Assembly: GCA_945910005.1 (NCBI GenBank)
Contig: OX246747.1
Location: 2,030,254 to 2,094,253 of the forward strand
Reading direction: 5' to 3'
Length of the DNA: 64,000 nucleotides
DNA from: Isoperla grammatica
Taxonomy: Eukaryota; Arthropoda; Insecta; Plecoptera; Perlodidae
This document shows positions 44,801 to 57,959 of this stretch, one piece after another. Numbering within the stretch: position 1 is the first letter of the stretch; every line of letters starts with the position of its first letter. The notes under the pieces were generated by a model. The model was not told the origin of the DNA. It saw nothing but the letters and a program-made list of their open reading frames with translations, and did not search any database. Made by a program: the position numbers and the translations under genes.

Positions 44801-47800
44801 GTGTAAATCTATATCATATAACATCGTGGGTCTCATATGGGCGTATGAACCATCATAAGATGTGTGTACATCTATATCATATAACATCGTGGGTCTCATA
44901 TGGGCGTATGAACCATCATAAGATGTGTGTACATCTATATCATATAACATCGTGGGTCTCATATGGACGTATGAACCATCATAAGATGTGTGTACATCTA
45001 TATCATATAACATCGTGGGTCTCATATGGGCGTATGAACCATCATAAGATGTGTGTACATCTATATCATATAACATCGTGGGTCTCATATGGACGTATGA
45101 ACCATCATAAGATGTAGTGTACATCTATATCATATAACATCGTGGGTCTCATATGGACGTATGAACCATCATAAGATGTGTGTACATCTATATCATATAA
45201 CATCGTGGGTCTCATATGGGCGTATGAACCATCATAAGATGTGTGTACATCTATATCATATAACATCGTGGGTCTCATATGGACGTATTAACCATCATAA
45301 GATGTGTGTAAATCTATATCATATAACATCGTGGGTCTCATATGGGCGTATGAACCATCATAAGATGTGTGTACATCTATATCATATAACATCGTGGGTC
45401 TCATATGGGCGTATGAACCATCATAAGATGTGTGTACATCTATATCATATAACATCGTGGGTCTCATATGGGCGTATGAACCATCATAAGATGTGTGTAC
45501 ATCTATATCATATAACATCGTGGGTCTCATATGGGCGTATGAACCATCATAAGATGTGTGTACATCTATACCATATAACATCGTGGGTCTCATATGGGCG
45601 TATGAACCATCATAAGATGTGTGTACATCTATATCATATAACATCGTGGGTCTCATATGGGCGTATGAACCATCATAAGATGTGTGTACATCTATATCAT
45701 ATAACATCGTGGGTCTCATATGGGCGTATGAACCATCATAAGATGTGTGTACATCTATATCATATAACATCGTGGGTCTCATATGGACGTATGAACCATC
45801 ATAAGATGTGTGTACATCTATATCATATAACATCGTGGGTCTCATATGGGCGTATGAACCATCATAAGATGTGTGTACATCAATATCATATAACATCGTG
45901 GGTCTCATATGGACGTATGAACCATCATAAGATGTGTGTACATCTATATCATATAACATCGTGGGTCTCATATGGACGTATGAACCATCATAAGATGTGT
46001 GTACATCTATATCATATAACATCGTGGGTCTCATATGGGCGTATGAACCATCATAAGATGTGTGTACATCTATATCATATAACATCGTGGGTCTCATATG
46101 GACGTATGAACCATCATAAGATGTAGTGTACATCTATATCATATAACATCGTGGGTCTCATATGGACGTATGAACCATCATAAGATGTAGTGTACATCTA
46201 TATCATATAACATCGTGGGTCTCATATGGACGTATGAACCATCATAAGATGTGTGTACATCTATATCATATAACATCGTGGGTCTCATATGGACGTATGA
46301 ACCATCATAAGATGTAGTGTACATCTATATCATATAACATCGTGGGTCTCATATGGACGTATGAACCATCATAAGATGTGTGTACATCTATATCATATAA
46401 CATCGTGGGTCTCATATGGGCGTATGAACCATCATAAGATGTGTGTACATCTATATCATATAACATCGTGGGTCTCATATGGACGTATGAACCATCATAA
46501 GATGTAGTGTACATCTATATCATATAACATCGTGGGTCTCATATGGACGTATGAACCATCATAAGATGTGTGTACATCTATATCATATAACATCGTGGGT
46601 CTCATATGGGCGTATGAACCATCATAAGATGTGTGTACATCTATATCATATAACATCGTGGGTCTCATATGGGCGTATGAACCATCATAAGATGTGTGTA
46701 CATCTATATCATATAACATCGTGGGTCTCATATGGACGTATGAACCATCATAAGATGTAGTGTACATCTATATCATATAACATCGTGGGTCTCATATGGA
46801 CGTATGAACCATCATAAGATGTGTGTACATCTATATCATATAACATCGTGGGTCTCATATGGGCGTATGAACCATCATAAGATGTGTGTACATCTATATC
46901 ATATAACATCGTGGGTCTCATATGGACGTATTAACCATCATAAGATGTGTGTAAATCTATATCATATAACATCGTGGGTCTCATATGGGCGTATGAACCA
47001 TCATAAGATGTGTGTACATCTATATCATATAACATCGTGGGTCTCATATGGGCGTATGAACCATGTGTGTACATCTATGTCATATAACATCGTGGGTCTC
47101 ATATGGGCGTATGAACCATCATAAGATGTGTGTACATCTATATCATATAACATCGTGGGTCTCATATGGACGTATGAACCATCATAAGATGTAGTGTACA
47201 TCTATATCATATAACATCGTGGGTCTCATATGGACGTATGAACCATCATAAGATGTGTGTACATCTATATCATATAACATCGTGGGTCTCATATGGACGT
47301 ATGAACCATCATAAGATGTGTGTACATCTATATCATATAACATCGTGGGTCTCATATGGACGTATGAACCATCATAAGATGTAGTGTACATCTATATCAT
47401 ATAACATCGTGGGTCTCATATGGACGTATGAACCATCATAAGATGTGTGTACATCTATATCATATAACATCGTGGGTCTCATATGGGCGTATGAACCATC
47501 ATAAGATGTGTGTACATCTATATCATATAACATCGTGGGTCTCATATGGACGTATTAACCATCATAAGATGTGTGTAAATCTATATCATATAACATCGTG
47601 GGTCTCATATGGGCGTATGAACCATCATAAGATGTGTGTACATCTATATCATATAACATCGTGGGTCTCATATGGGCGTATGAACCATCATAAGATGTGT
47701 GTACATCTATATCATATAACATCGTGGGTCTCATATGGGCGTATGAACCATCATAAGATGTGTGTACATCTATATCATATAACATCGTGGGTCTCATATG

Positions 47801-50265
47801 GGCGTATGAACCATCATAAGATGTGTGTACATCTATACCATATAACATCGTGGGTCTCATATGGGCGTATGAACCATCATAAGATGTGTGTACATCTATA
47901 TCATATAACATCGTGGGTCTCATATGGGCGTATGAACCATCATAAGATGTGTGTACATCTATATCATATAACATCGTGGGTCTCATATGGGCGTATGAAC
48001 CATCATAAGATGTGTGTACATCTATATCATATAACATCGTGGGTCTCATATGGACGTATGAACCATCATAAGATGTGTGTACATCTATATCATATAACAT
48101 CGTGGGTCTCATATGGGCGTATGAACCATCATAAGATGTGTGTACATCAATATCATATAACATCGTGGGTCTCATATGGACGTATGAACCATCATAAGAT
48201 GTGTGTACATCTATATCATATAACATCGTGGGTCTCATATGGGCGTATGAACCATCATAAGATGTGTGTACATCTATATCATATAACATCGTGGGTCTCA
48301 TATGGGCGTATGAACCATCATAAGATGTGTGTACATCTATATCATATAACATCGTGGGTCTCATATGGGCGTATGAACCATGTGTGTACATCTATATCAT
48401 ATAACATCGTGGGTCTCATATGGGCGTATGAACCATCATAAGATGTGTGTACATCTATATCATATAACATCGTGGGTCTCATATGGGCGTATGAACCATG
48501 TGTGTACATCTATATCATATAACATCGTGGGTCTCATATGGGCGTATGAACCATCATAAGATGTGTGTACATCTATATCATATAACATCGTGGGTCTCAT
48601 ATGGGCGTATGAACCATGTGTGTACATCTATATCATATAACATCGTGGGTCTCATATAGGCGTATGAACCATCATAAGATGTGTGTACATCTATATCATA
48701 TAACATCGTGGGTCTCATATGGGCGTATGAACCATCATAAGATGTGTGTACATCTATATCATATAACATCGTGGGTCTCATATGGGCGAATGAACCATGT
48801 GTGTACATCTATATCATATAACATCGTGGGTCTCATATGGGCGTATGAACCATCATAAGATGTGTGTACATCTATATCATATAACATCGTGGGTCTCATA
48901 TGGGCGTATGAACCATGTGTGTACATCTATATCATATAACATCGTGGGTCTCATATGGGCGTATGAACCATCATAAGATGTGTGTACATCTATATCATAT
49001 AACATCGTGGGTCTCATATGGGCGTATGAACCATGTGTGTACATCTATATCATATAACATCGTGGGTCTCATATAGGCGTATGAACCATCATAAGATGTG
49101 TGTACATCTATATCATATAACATCGTGGGTCTCATATGGGCGTATGAACCATCATAAGATGTGTGTACATCTATATCATATAACATCGTGGGTCTCATAT
49201 GGGCGTATGAACCATGTGTGTACATCTATGTCATATAACATCGTGGGTCTCATATGGGCGTATGAACCATCATAAGATGTGTGTACATCTATATCATATA
49301 ACATCGTGGGTCTCATATGAGCGTATGAACCATCATAAGATGTGTGTACATCTATATCATATAACATCGTGGGTCTCATATGGGCGTATGAACCATCATA
49401 AGATGTGTGTACATCTATATCATATAACATCGTGGGTCTCATATGGGCGTATGAACCATGTGTGTACATCTATGTCATATAACATCGTGGGTCTCATATG
49501 GGCGTATGAACCATCATAAGATGTGTGTACATCTATATCATATAACATCGTGGGTCTCATATGAGCGTATGAACCATCATAAGATGTGTGTACATCTATA
49601 TCATATAACATCGTGGGTCTCATATGGGCGTATGAACCATCATAAGATGTGTGTACATCTATATCATATAACATCGTGGGTCTCATATGGGCGTATGAAC
49701 CATCATAAGATGTGTGTACATCTATATCATATAACATCGTGGGTCTCATATGGGCGTATGAACCATGTGTGTACATCTATGTCATATAACATCGTGGGTC
49801 TCATATGGGCGTATGAACCATCATAAGATGTGTGTACATCTATATCATATAACATCGTGGGTCTCATATGGACGTATGAACCATCATAAGATGTGTGTAC
49901 ATCTATATCATATAACATCGTGGGTCTCATATGGGCGTATGAACCATCATAAGATGTGTGTACATCTATATCATATAACATCGTGGGTCTCATATGGGCG
50001 TATGAACCATCATAAGATGTGTGTACATCTATATCATATAACATCGTTGGTCTCATATGGGCGTATGAACCATCATAAGATGTGTGTACATCTATATCAT
50101 ATAACATCGTGGGTCTCATATGGACGTATGGACCATCATAAGATGTGTGTACAACTATATCATATAACATCGTGGGTCTCATATGGGCGTATGAACCATC
50201 ATAAGATGTGTGTACATCTATATCATATAACATCGTGGGTCTCATAAGCGCGTATGAACCATCAT
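44801..50265. repeat. 63-bp tandem repeat, about 87 copies, with multi-unit duplications
   Basis: Unit CATCTATATCATATAACATC, GTGGGTCTCATATGGGCGTA, TGAACCATCATAAGATGTGT, GTA. Variants: 65 bp (GTAGTGTA) and a short unit lacking CATCATAAGAT. Marker variants (GTATTAACC with GTAAATC, ATCAATATC, ATACCATA) recur in the same order starting at 45161 and 47428, showing a duplication of more than 1 kb. Shorter block repeats start at 48616/49033 and 49214/49458/49765. Long frames in both strands arise because 63 is divisible by three. Confidence 0.97.
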
Positions 50266-50279
50266 AATATTCTACAAGT

Positions 50280-50545
50280 TTAGGTGGCTCGTTGGTCCAG
50301 TGGTTAGCGTCCCTGCTTCCAATGCAGAAGGTCCCGTGCTCAAATCCCGCTTCAGGCAAAAGTTTTTTAACTTCTATTGTGGATTCAAGTCCATTACTTC
50401 TTGTCTTAGGAATAAGTAAACGGTGACTTTCGAGCCGTCCTAGCAACGAAGCACTCAATAAATTCAAAGTTTTCTGAATCGGCCTTGTTGATTCTGGCAT
50501 TTGTCCGCAGGTGTTCGCACTGTCCAATCACTGATTCATATGTTT
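50280..50545 (+). mobile_element. tRNA-derived SINE beside the 63-bp array
   Basis: Head GGCTCGTTGGTCCAGTGGTT with TAGCG (A box), CTGCTTCCAATGCAG (anticodon arm-like) and GTGCTCAAATCCCG (B box). The body continues for about 190 bp. The promoter order is that of tRNA-derived SINEs; stem pairing is too poor for a working tRNA. Confidence 0.65.
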
Positions 50546-50547
50546 CA

Positions 50548-50693
50548 TATTTGAAATATCGATCTTTGATTGGTTATCGCTCACTCGTCGATGGTGTTCG
50601 AAGCCTACATGGTTGGTTTAGTCACTTTAAATTAAAGTCCCCCCACTGCAAATCAGTTTTATTACTGAGTGGGTAGACTCTAAATGTGAATTT
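50548..50693 (+). repeat. Interspersed repeat, copy 1
   Basis: About 145 bp from TTTGAAATATCGATCTTTGA to CTAAATGTGAATTTA, with a near copy in the same orientation at 57414-57558. Contains TGATTGGTTATCGCTC and TTACTGAGTGGGTAG. Family unknown. Confidence 0.75.
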
Positions 50694-51892
50694 ATTTTTT
50701 TATTTATTTATTTTGTTGTGCCAAAGAGTCGTTTGTTTATTTTGTAGTTATTTAAGTTATTCCGCACTTTTTCGTCCCTTCCATTTTACCCCCCCCCCCC
50801 CCTTTTTCACCCGTTTTAAATTTGTTTTAGAATAAATGTAAAACGGCTTCTTTTATTCTTAGAGAAAACCCTAAATACCAGTTTTCAAGTCTGTAACATC
50901 TTCCGTTACCAAAATATGTTTATATGTTCACAAAATAATTTTCCTTTTTTTTAACCTTTTTTTCACCTCTTGTTTTGGCCTTCTTTTCACCACGTTTTCA
51001 AGTTCCGTTCAGTTTTTTAGCATGTGTAAGGAAGGCTCCATGCATTATAAAATTGAATTTGTCAGTCACCTAAAATTTGTATTAGGCCTTACCCTAGATG
51101 TATTGTTTAAATAGTCTTGACAATGTTACTTACAGCCATTATTACTGTTTAATGCTCTGTGTACAACTATACATAGTACTATGATTGTAGCCTAATTAGA
51201 TGAGCGTAAATAAGCCCTGAGCTCCGGAAATCTGTTATAACATTTTTTGTTGGCTTTAGTCTTTTAAGTCGACGAGAAAATACTTAGGGTAGTTATTCAC
51301 AGTTAACTGGCTTGTTTACGGAACGAGCAACACAGCATTGAAAAATGTCAATCTTTACGGGTCGGGACGGGAGTGCAGTGGGAGGGACATTATGTCACCC
51401 TCTCCACAACTCGATTGAGGGGAAAAGGTTGCTCGAGTCCGCTGTTATCTTTCCTTCTGCACCTGCGTCGGATCATATTTCAGAACCCATCTTATCACAC
51501 TCGTAGGCCGGTGGCTGACTCAACACACCGGAAATTACCGCCGATGAATTCACACAATGTTCATATTTATAGTGATGGTGTGTGTTTATTTTCATTACTT
51601 TATGGATACCAAAATTCGAATCTCGTTTCTATTGTAAAAACTGATCGAGCTACACTTGACTAAATTAGAGAAAACAAACTGGAAATCTGAATTGTTTTAT
51701 ACAATCTTATAATAACCAATACAGGACAGTGTTCAAAGTTGAGTCGTTGAATTACTTGTAATATTTACTGGAAGATAGTACACGTACAGCAAAGATTATA
51801 AAGGGCTCTATAATCTTTGGTAACAGAGAGAGACTAATGACTAATGATGTTTGCCCCGAACTAGAATGGAGCCCGTGTACGCCACCTTGGCG
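50694..51892. other. Noncoding DNA
   Basis: AT-rich with a poly-C run near 50790-50802. The frame at 51373-51663 has no recognisable domain. No supported gene. Confidence 0.45.
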
Positions 51893-52875
51893 GCAGGGCC
51901 GTGACATCATGGGCCGTGACATCATAGGCCGTGACATCATAGGCCGTGACATCATAGGCCGTGACATCATAGGCCGTGACATCATAGGCCGTGACATCAT
52001 AGGCCGTGACATCATAGGCCGTGACATTATAGGCCGTAACATCATAGGCCGTGACATCATAGGCCGTGACATCATAGGCCGTGACATCATAGGCCGTGAC
52101 ATCATAGGCCGTGACATCATAGGCCGTGACATCATATGCCGTGACATCATAGGCCGTGACATCATAAGCCGTGACATCATAGGCTGTGACATCATAGGCC
52201 GTGACATCATAGGCCGTGACATCATAGGCCGTGACATCATAGGCCGTGACATCATAGGCCGTGACATCATAGGCCGTGACATCATAGGCCGTGACATCAT
52301 AGGCCGTGACATCATAGGCCGTGACATCATAGGCCGTGACATCATAGGCCGTGACATCATAGGCCGTGACATCATAGGCCGTGACATCATAGGCCGTGAC
52401 ATCATAGGCCGTGACATCATAGGCCGTGACATCATAGGCCGTGACATCATAGGCAGTGACATCATAGGCCGTGACATCATAGGCCGTGACATCATAGGCC
52501 TTGACATTATAGGCCGTAACATCATAGGCCGTGACATCATAGGCCGTGACATCATAGGCCGTGACATCATAGGCCGTGACATCATAGGCTGTGACATCAT
52601 AGGCCGTGATATCATAGGCCGTGACATCATAGGCCGTGACATCATAGGCCGTGACATCATAGGCCGTGACATCATAGGCCGTGACATCATAGGCCGTGAC
52701 ATCATAGGCAGTGACATCATAGGCCGTGACATCATAGGCCGTGACATCATAGGCCTTGACATTATAGGCCGTAACATCATAGGCCGTGACATCATAGGCC
52801 GTGACATCATAGGCCGTGACATCATAGGCCGTGACATCATAGGCCGTGACATAATAGGCCGTGACATCATAGGCA
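51893..52875. repeat. 15-bp minisatellite, about 65 copies
   Basis: Unit ATAGGCCGTGACATC with rare single changes. A marked block (ACATTATAGGCCGTAACATC with GGCAGTGAC/GGCCTTGAC upstream) occurs near 52440-52530 and again near 52710-52780, so whole blocks were copied. The both-strand frames of about 370 codons (DIIGR, PMMSR, AYDVT) are by-products of a period divisible by three. Confidence 0.97.
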
Positions 52876-53838
52876 CCACTTTTTTGATCGCCCCCTCCCC
52901 CTCTGGGGCACTTTGGAATCGTTATGATTATTGTGTATGCTACATATGTTAATACAATATAATTTGTTTGCAAATGTTTAGGCCTCCTGGTCCTAGGGCC
53001 TACATAGAATTATGTTTTTCAATATAATAGATATGCAAATGTAATGCTATAGTTTCCGTCTGTTAAAGTTACTTTACATTAGGCCTACTCATCCACATGT
53101 GACTGGGAGTCGAGGCTTTTTGGAAACGTCTACAAATTATAGCCTTGTTGTCAATTGTTTGTCACAAACTTTAGAATTAAAATAAAAATGTAAGTGAATT
53201 TGAAAGCCGTTCAAAGAGACGCCTCACTTGCTTCATGTTTTTCTAGTGCAACTTACGTCCCTGTGACCCAATAAGTTTTTCAAAAAATTATTAATGCACG
53301 ATTACAATAAAAAAATCTGGTCAAAATAAATTACTCACAAAACTGAGTACGCTGCACACCGCACTTACATACACCACAACACAAGATTTCGTTGGTTGTT
53401 AACGCACGTCTCGCACTCGACACTGAGCTAAGGGGACCTACCTCAGCAACTGAAATGACCATGACGACAAATATTTAAAAATGCGTCGAACCTACGTCAC
53501 GTTAATCAAATAGTTCATTGACGAAGTTTGATTCTTTGGATGTATTGTAAAATACACATTTACAAGAAATCAACTACAAACATCAGCAGTCAGCAGAACA
53601 ACCATATGGTGTACAAAAGGGATTAGAAAACCTGTGACACTGACATGCCTTGTACGCCCTAATCAATGCTTAAAAAGCAATCAGCGTGCTTTCTTCTATA
53701 AGCAAACGTGTTTTGCAGTCGTTAGGTAAACACGCCAACAATAAATGAGTGCAGTGTCAGTTTAATGTTATTTTCTTAATTAATCAATCTTGTCTACTGC
53801 CAGTCTTAATTCATATATATATTTTTAATTTGTGCATA
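52876..53838. other. Noncoding DNA
   Basis: No supported gene, RNA or mobile element seen. Confidence 0.4.
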
Positions 53839-55160
53839 GCATATACCGTGAGACAGGGGACACCAGGCGCCCCCTGTCTCACGGCGCCCTAGGCAAGTGC
53901 ACCATATACCGCGAGACAGGTGACACCAGGCGCCCCCTGTCTCACGGCGCCCTAGGCAAGTGTAACATATACCGTGAGACAGGGGACACCAGGCACCCCC
54001 TGTCTCACGGCGCCCTAGGACAGTGTTCCATATACCGCGGGACAGGGGACACCAGGCGCCCCCTGTCTCACGGCGCCCTAGGCAAGTGTACCATATACCG
54101 TGAGACAGAGGACACCAGGCGCCCCCTGTCTCACGGCGCCCTAGGCAAGTGTACCATATACCGTGAGACAGGGGACACCAGGCGCCCCTGTCTCACGGTG
54201 CCCTAGGCAAGTGTACCATATACCGTGAGACAGGGGACACCAGGCACCCCCTGTCTCACGGCGCCCTAGGCAAGTGTACCATATACCGCGAGACAGGGGA
54301 CACCAGGCGCCCCCTGTCTCACGGCACCCTAGGCAAGTGTACCATATACCGCGAGACAGGGGACACCAGGCGCCCCCTGTCTCACGGCACCCTAGGCAAG
54401 TGTACCATATACCGTGAGACAGGGGACACCAGGCGCCCCCTGTCTCACGGCACCCTAGGCAAGTGTACCATATACCGTGAGACAGGGGACACCAGGCGCC
54501 CCCTGTCTCACGGCACCCTAGGCAAGTGTACCATATACCGTGAGACAGGGGACACCAGGCGCCCCCTGTCTCACGGCGCCCTAGGCAAGTGTACCATATA
54601 CTGTGAGACAGGGGACACCAGGCGCCCCCTGTCTCACGGCGCCCTAGGCAAGTGTACCATATACCGTGAGACAGGAGACACCAGGCGCCCCCTGTCTCAC
54701 GGCGCCCTAGGCAAGTGTACCATATATCGTGAGACATGGGACACCAGGCACCCCCTGTCTCACGGCGCCCTAGGCAAGTGTACCATATACCGTGAGACAG
54801 GGGACACCAGGCGCCCCCTGTCTCACGGCACCCTAGGCAAGTGTACCATATACCGTGAGACAGGGGACACCAGGCGCCCCTGTCTCACGGCGCCCTAGGC
54901 AAGTGTACCATATACCGTGAGACAGGGGACACCAGGCGCCCCCTGTCTCACGGCGCCCTAGGCAAGTGTACCATATACCGTGAGACAGGGGACACCAGGC
55001 GCCCCCTGTCTCACGGCGCCCTAGGCAAGTGTACCATATACCGTGAGACAGGGGACACCAGGCGCCCCCTGTCTCACGGCGCCCCAGGCAAGTGTACCAT
55101 ATACCGTGAGACAGGTGACACCAGGCGCCCCCTGTCTCACGGCGCCCTAGGCAAGTGTCT
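53839..55160. repeat. 63-bp array of hairpins, about 21 copies
   Basis: Each unit holds CCGTGAGACAGGGG, then about ten bases (ACACCAGGCG), then CCCCTGTCTCACGG (the array unit has one extra C): a perfect 14-bp inverted repeat, followed by CGCCCTAGGCAAGTGTACCATATA. Most substitutions (CGTGAG/CGCGAG, GGGG/GGTG, GGCGCC/GGCACC) weaken or spare single pairs, and I saw no clear compensating pairs. Two units lack one C (near 54187 and 54880). Confidence 0.96.
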
Positions 55161-55254
55161 AGTCCGCCTATTGGGTAATATGGCCCTGCTTGGCGGTCTA
55201 ATTATGATCTTACGATCTGAAATAATCGTGGGCCACGAGAAACATACATGTCTA

Positions 55255-55375
55255 AATTGCTACGTTCAGCAATTATATGAGCTCTTATGCCAGAGCATTG
55301 GTACGTTGTCGGAGTGCGCTGGTTCGATCCCAGTCAGGGAAAACTTACGACGTTTGCTCCATATACAAATACAAT
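55255..55375 (+). mobile_element. tRNA-like SINE fragment
   Basis: AGCTCTTATGCCAGAGCATT then GGTACG, and 30 bases later GCTGGTTCGATCCCAGTCAG (B box). Pol III-type boxes without a foldable tRNA; probably a SINE head. Confidence 0.5.
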
Positions 55376-55399
55376 TAAACAGTAAACTGGTTTTGTAGC

Positions 55400-57413
55400 T
55401 AAATGTAGCTATAGCTATATATTATATTGCATGGGATAAGGTATAAAAAAAACACGCACTCTTTTCTAATCTACTTCCTTAGTGATTGTATTTTTATTCT
55501 ACACGCGATGTTTTAACCTACAAATATATATATATATAATTATTGCCATACTGATAGTACATTGAGATGGAGTTACATCGCCTCAAATGCAGTACATTCA
55601 CAGTAAAATATTATAACAAAGACATTACTCGGAATAACACTTCTCAGTCTTTGCAGTGAGGCTAATCAAAATGATTGGTGGATTTCAAGAAGGATTTATG
55701 GTGTCTGCCAGCGGGATATCGAAATCAATCATCAACAATATACAGTAATCCAGGTCACGATATCTCTTCAAATAAATTTGAAATGTTCTTCTTCTGATAT
55801 TTTACTTGGTGAGATGTTATATAAAACGATACAATGACACATAGCTGCTCGTGTAATACGATGCCAAGTCTTATCCAGTGTCTGATCCCGCCCACTTTAC
55901 CCCCTCATTGCTTCAAAGCAACATAATCAACTTACGTGAGAGAGCGCCACGAACCAGAGCCAAATGTGTGATTTGCAGAGCATTTATACTATACATCTCA
56001 CGTCTACATTATTACTTGGATAACGCTCATATTTTGTGTCCGTATTAACAATGATTATGTCAATTTACGTAAATAGTGTTTTTGTTCAAATTCGATCTAG
56101 TTCGGGCACAAACAATTTTTGAACGGGGACTAAAAATTATGATACACGAAAAAATCTAGGGCAGGTTGAAACCTGAAAACAGAATATCTATGCAATAATC
56201 TAACAAAAACGCTATGTACGTAAAACAACAATTTAGTTTTCTAAATGCTGATTCAAACAATGGAAATAAGTGAATGTTTGTGCACGAAGTTTGTATAGTT
56301 TGAAAGTACTGCCTCCCCCCCATCCCCCCCCCCTCTAGATCTTCAGTTACAACAATGCACAACAGTGAAAAATGCACCTTTACATAACTATCAAGGGCCC
56401 TTAGATAGAGCTAATCACGGCCCTCTAGATCAATTCGTGGTTGGAACATGAGCTTAGATAATCAAGCAGTTGCTAAATTCGTTATTATTTACTTATAGTT
56501 TTTCTTCTCATCTGCGGCGGCGCTATCTCGCCAGTGGCAGACAAACTGCTTCCTCTCCCCACTTGCGGCACAAGCTGTGCGTCCATTATAAAAGAGTTTT
56601 ACGAAGAAGGCATTGTTTGATTGATTGATGTTTATTTATCAGCAACAGGGCATTGGCCTACAAGTGCGATACAATAATAATACACATATAATATTACACA
56701 TAATAATTACTCATATTAATATTATAAATTGATAAAATTAAAACAACATTGGCCAATACAAATGTTTCTATATTTATATTGTGTTAGTTTGCCCGCTTCC
56801 ACTTCTACCGAAGAATGTCATGCATCGGGTGACGTAGGAACTGCGTATCGCGCGCATGGTCGAATATCCGACCAATCAGAAGGCTCGTTTCAAACTACTG
56901 TCAACTGCCAGTGCTGCAGACTTACACACACTTGGACTCTCTTCCTTGTCGGATGTTCAGTGCGCAATGTAATTTCAGTTGTGATTGATTGTTTGATTAA
57001 TTGATTGTTTGTCTATTGGTTTATCTATAGTTACTAAATATCTTACTAATAACTGAATAGTGCGGTACGCTAAGAATTATACTTTACAGTGACGGAAATA
57101 TTGCTTAAAACTTCAAGTATTGTGGAACTTGAGTGAGTCAAGCATGCAGTATTACGGTAAGACTGATCACTACAATGAATATAAAACAAGTGTGTAGAAC
57201 ATTATTGAGCAATAATAATACTAGCCCAAATTATTCACGGCTGGTTCATCGACTAGACATTTTAAAGCTATTACTCAAATTGGCGGATTTTTTGGCGTCC
57301 TCGTCAGCCATTTTGCTTCTTGTGTTATTTTTGTTTGTTTTAGAGTTAAAGTATTTACTAATGTGTAATTTACCTCGATCGTAATCAATTATTAATAATG
57401 ATCTATTCTGATA
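55400..57413. other. Noncoding DNA with a retroposon tail
   Basis: No supported gene. Near 56615-56690 a (TTGAT)n run leads into GTTTATTTATCAGCAACAGG and GGCATTGGCCTACAAGTGC, which looks like the 3' end of a retroposon in reverse orientation. Short frames at 56729 and 57133 show no known domain. Confidence 0.4.
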
Positions 57414-57558
57414 TAACTTTGAAATATCGATCTTTGATTGGTTATCGCTCTCGTCGGTGGTGTTCGGAGCCTATAGGTTAATTTAGTTGCTTTAAATTAA
57501 AGTCTCCCATTGAAAATCAGTCTTGTTACTGAGTGGGTAGCCTCTAAATGTGAATTTA
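57414..57558 (+). repeat. Interspersed repeat, copy 2
   Basis: Same family and orientation as 50548-50693, with scattered substitutions and short indels. Confidence 0.75.
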
Positions 57559-57959
57559 CTTAAAAGGTTAATGGGAATCTTCTTATGTTTCATTACAAAC
57601 AGTGTAGGCCTACTTCCTGTCAATATTATGGTTCAATGTCAAGCCCGGTTATTGCTGGTCGGCTATTGTATGTTATTGTTAGCGGGTAAACACGCGCGTA
57701 CACATTATTGTAAATATACAACAAGACACTCGAGGCACTGTATACCTTGGCCACGTTGTGATGATGCTGTTTAAAATAACATAATTGTCAACTTGATGAC
57801 TAACTTTTATGTCTCTAAAGTTATTGTACATAGTATGACACATCACTTGTTTCTGGCTTGAGCCCCAGTAACAACCCTTTTTTATTACTGCCGCGGATTG
57901 ATTTTACTGTGGTTACCCACTTACGGTTATATTACATTAATTTTACTGTCGTTATCATA

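Noticed and set aside
50284..50352. Functional tRNA gene (Pro- or Trp-like head)
   Set aside because: The anticodon arm pairs but the acceptor and T stems are mismatched, and the sequence continues as a SINE body.
44797..50527. Frames of 100-337 codons in the 63-bp array as genes
   Set aside because: Open on both strands for the same arithmetic reason; the frames are broken whenever a 65-bp or short unit occurs.
53839..55160. CRISPR-like array of palindromic repeats
   Set aside because: The whole 63-bp unit is repeated, with no unique spacers, and the DNA is eukaryotic.
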